A model generated the notes under the pieces. That model worked only from the letters and a program-made list of their open reading frames with translations. It did no database searches and was not told where the DNA came from. 64,000 bases of DNA from Channallabes apus. Taxonomy: Eukaryota; Chordata; Actinopteri; Siluriformes; Clariidae. Position numbers and translations under genes: made by a program. Positions 62,901 through 64,000 of this stretch are shown piece by piece. Numbering within the stretch: position 1 is the first letter of the stretch; every line of letters begins with the position of its first letter. Location: assembly GCA_030522415.1 (NCBI GenBank), contig CM060127.1:15358646-15422645 (forward strand), given 5' to 3'.

Positions 62901-63419
62901 GCGGACTCCATACTTAAATAAATATCACTGCACTACAGTTTGTACCACAACGATTTGCCCATACTAAATTTTAGTGTAGAGTTTCGTGTTCTTACTCAGT
63001 CATTTACTCGTCATCACAGGTCGGTTATTATTTTTCTATTTGTTAATATGATTTTAATAAATAAAATTAATGAAAGAATGAATGAATGAATAAACAAACA
63101 AATAAACAAATGAATAAATAAAAAAATAATCAACTTGTTACCAAGAAACATCCTCTGTCCTGCAGACCTCCCAGTGAACTCCCAGTCTAAAAGAATCAAT
63201 GCCAAAGCCAAGAATAAAAACTACCAAATCCTTTCTGAAGCCAGGTCTTTACTTCACATAGTAAAGTTTATTGGGCCAATAACGAGACTTTGCTCTAATA
63301 GTGGGATTTGCTCAATTAAACAAGCTTTATATCTGTAAGAATAGACCGTGTAAATGTTACTTTTACAAACACTCAGTTTTATTTATTGTCTCCAATGGCT
63401 CCAACACCCAGTCCAACTA
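59993..63419. other. intergenic DNA with one repeat remnant
   Basis: AT-rich, no supported gene. A remnant at 60385-60530 (TCTCATCAGCAAGGCGTTTCC with GATCAGCCGTTTCTGAAACA) belongs to a widespread fish repeat that I cannot name. Sequences at 61540-62110 contain ordinary low-complexity DNA. Confidence 0.4.
60385..60530. repeat. remnant of a dispersed fish repeat
   Basis: The phrases CTCATCAGCAAGGCGTTTCC, CACAGAACTGCCTCTCACTG and CATGAGATCAGCCGTTTCTG are familiar from a high-copy interspersed repeat in many teleosts. Only about 150 bp remain and the class is not assigned. Confidence 0.45.
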
Positions 63420-63890
63420 TGAGAGGCGTTCAAGTCAAACCAGGACTTGTGATGAAATGTCTGGTGAATGAAGGTGTAAAAACAATCAACAGTTACAGAA
63501 CAGTTTAAGTGCAATACAGTTACAGTTATGTGACTCTTAGCCACAGTAAAATATTTGAATAGTGCAAATTTTTTAAAAGAGAATGATGATCCCGGCCAAG
63601 GTGGGAGCCCACAGTAGTCAATCCAAACGATTCAGGCTTTCAAAAGAGCTCGTCACCAGCTTGTGCAAGAGATGCATTTGTCTGCAGGAACTGTACATAC
63701 AATCACTTACCAACACTACTTGCACTAGGAGTTACTGTATTACCACATCACCCATACGGTCCTGAGCTCGATCCAAGCCATTCCCACATATTTTACATAT
63801 TAGAGCAGTTCCTTTGAGGCCAATGGCTCAGACATGAAGCAGGCAGTCCTATCATCACTCTAGCAAACTGAGAAAACGTTCTACCTCGAC
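63420..63890 (+). mobile_element. mariner-type relic
   Basis: It starts GAGAGGCGTTCAAGTCAAACC (as at 21181) with VMKCLVNEGVKTIN-like codons, then CTCGTCACCAGCTTGTGCAAG, HLSAGTVHTITYQHYLH-like sequence, and TACGGTCCTGAGCTCGATCC (last acidic motif, decayed). A TACTGTA scar at 63733-63739 is a 5-bp insertion compared with the relic at 51837. Confidence 0.65.
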
Positions 63891-64000
63891 GATATCCAAG
63901 CACTAGTCAATCATTTTAAAACTTTTATGTTGTAATGTGAAGTAACATTTGTAAATGTAATGTATGATTGTCACCTGATCTCCACAATTCCAAAAAAGTA

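Overview
The window looks like a piece of a teleost fish chromosome. One recognisable host gene occupies the left end, on the plus strand. These are the last two coding exons of an olfactomedin-family (noelin) gene, closest to OLFM2, at 2832-2938 and 8595-9269. The stop codon is at 9267-9269 and a poly(A) signal at 9647-9652. The upstream exons must lie before base 1. The fish assignment rests on the repeats: L2/CR1-type LINEs, tRNA-derived SINEs, Tc1/mariner elements and hAT/Harbinger MITEs of types common in ray-finned fish. The SINEs hint at an otophysan such as a catfish, but that is only an impression.

Layout. 1-9670: 3' half of the olfactomedin gene, with introns carrying an hAT MITE with target-site duplication (412-760), a Harbinger-type MITE (3850-4269), a Tc1 relic, a mariner copy (6766-7700) and a perfect 28-bp palindrome. 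9670-25340: no gene that I can support; SINE fragments, a LINE tail and long polypurine tracts. 25343-29074: a SINE with a 15-bp target duplication, then an hAT-like element invaded by two back-to-back Tc1 elements. 30430-32348: hAT transposase remains. 32378-35672: an L2-clade LINE with an uninterrupted 976-codon endonuclease/reverse transcriptase ORF. 36591-46090: a dead minus-strand L2-like LINE (LINE-A). A SINE and a second LINE (LINE-B, CR1-like, with an intact SGNH-esterase ORF1) have inserted into LINE-A, and an hAT MITE has inserted into LINE-B. 46091-64000: intergenic sequence with SINEs, mariner relics, a second LINE-B tail, microsatellites and one weak candidate exon (47069-47238).

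The most interesting signal is a short scar rather than a gene. The 7-mer TACAGTA/TACTGTA (mutual reverse complements) occurs about 80 times by my eye count, roughly six times what base composition would give. Where a paralogous repeat copy or a protein frame allows comparison, it behaves as a clean 5-bp insertion (CAGTA or CTGTA) at a TA. Three copies inside the coding remains of LINE-A shift the frame, and removing the 5 bp restores homology. This is the form of the excision footprint left by Sleeping Beauty-like Tc1 transposons. The window therefore appears to record massive past Tc1 cut-and-paste activity, including double footprints at one TA.

The genes do not form a pathway. One neuronal secreted-protein gene is followed by about 54 kb in which layered transposition explains most of the recognisable structure. 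I could not run alignments, so family names of repeats are by recognition and boundaries without target duplications are approximate.
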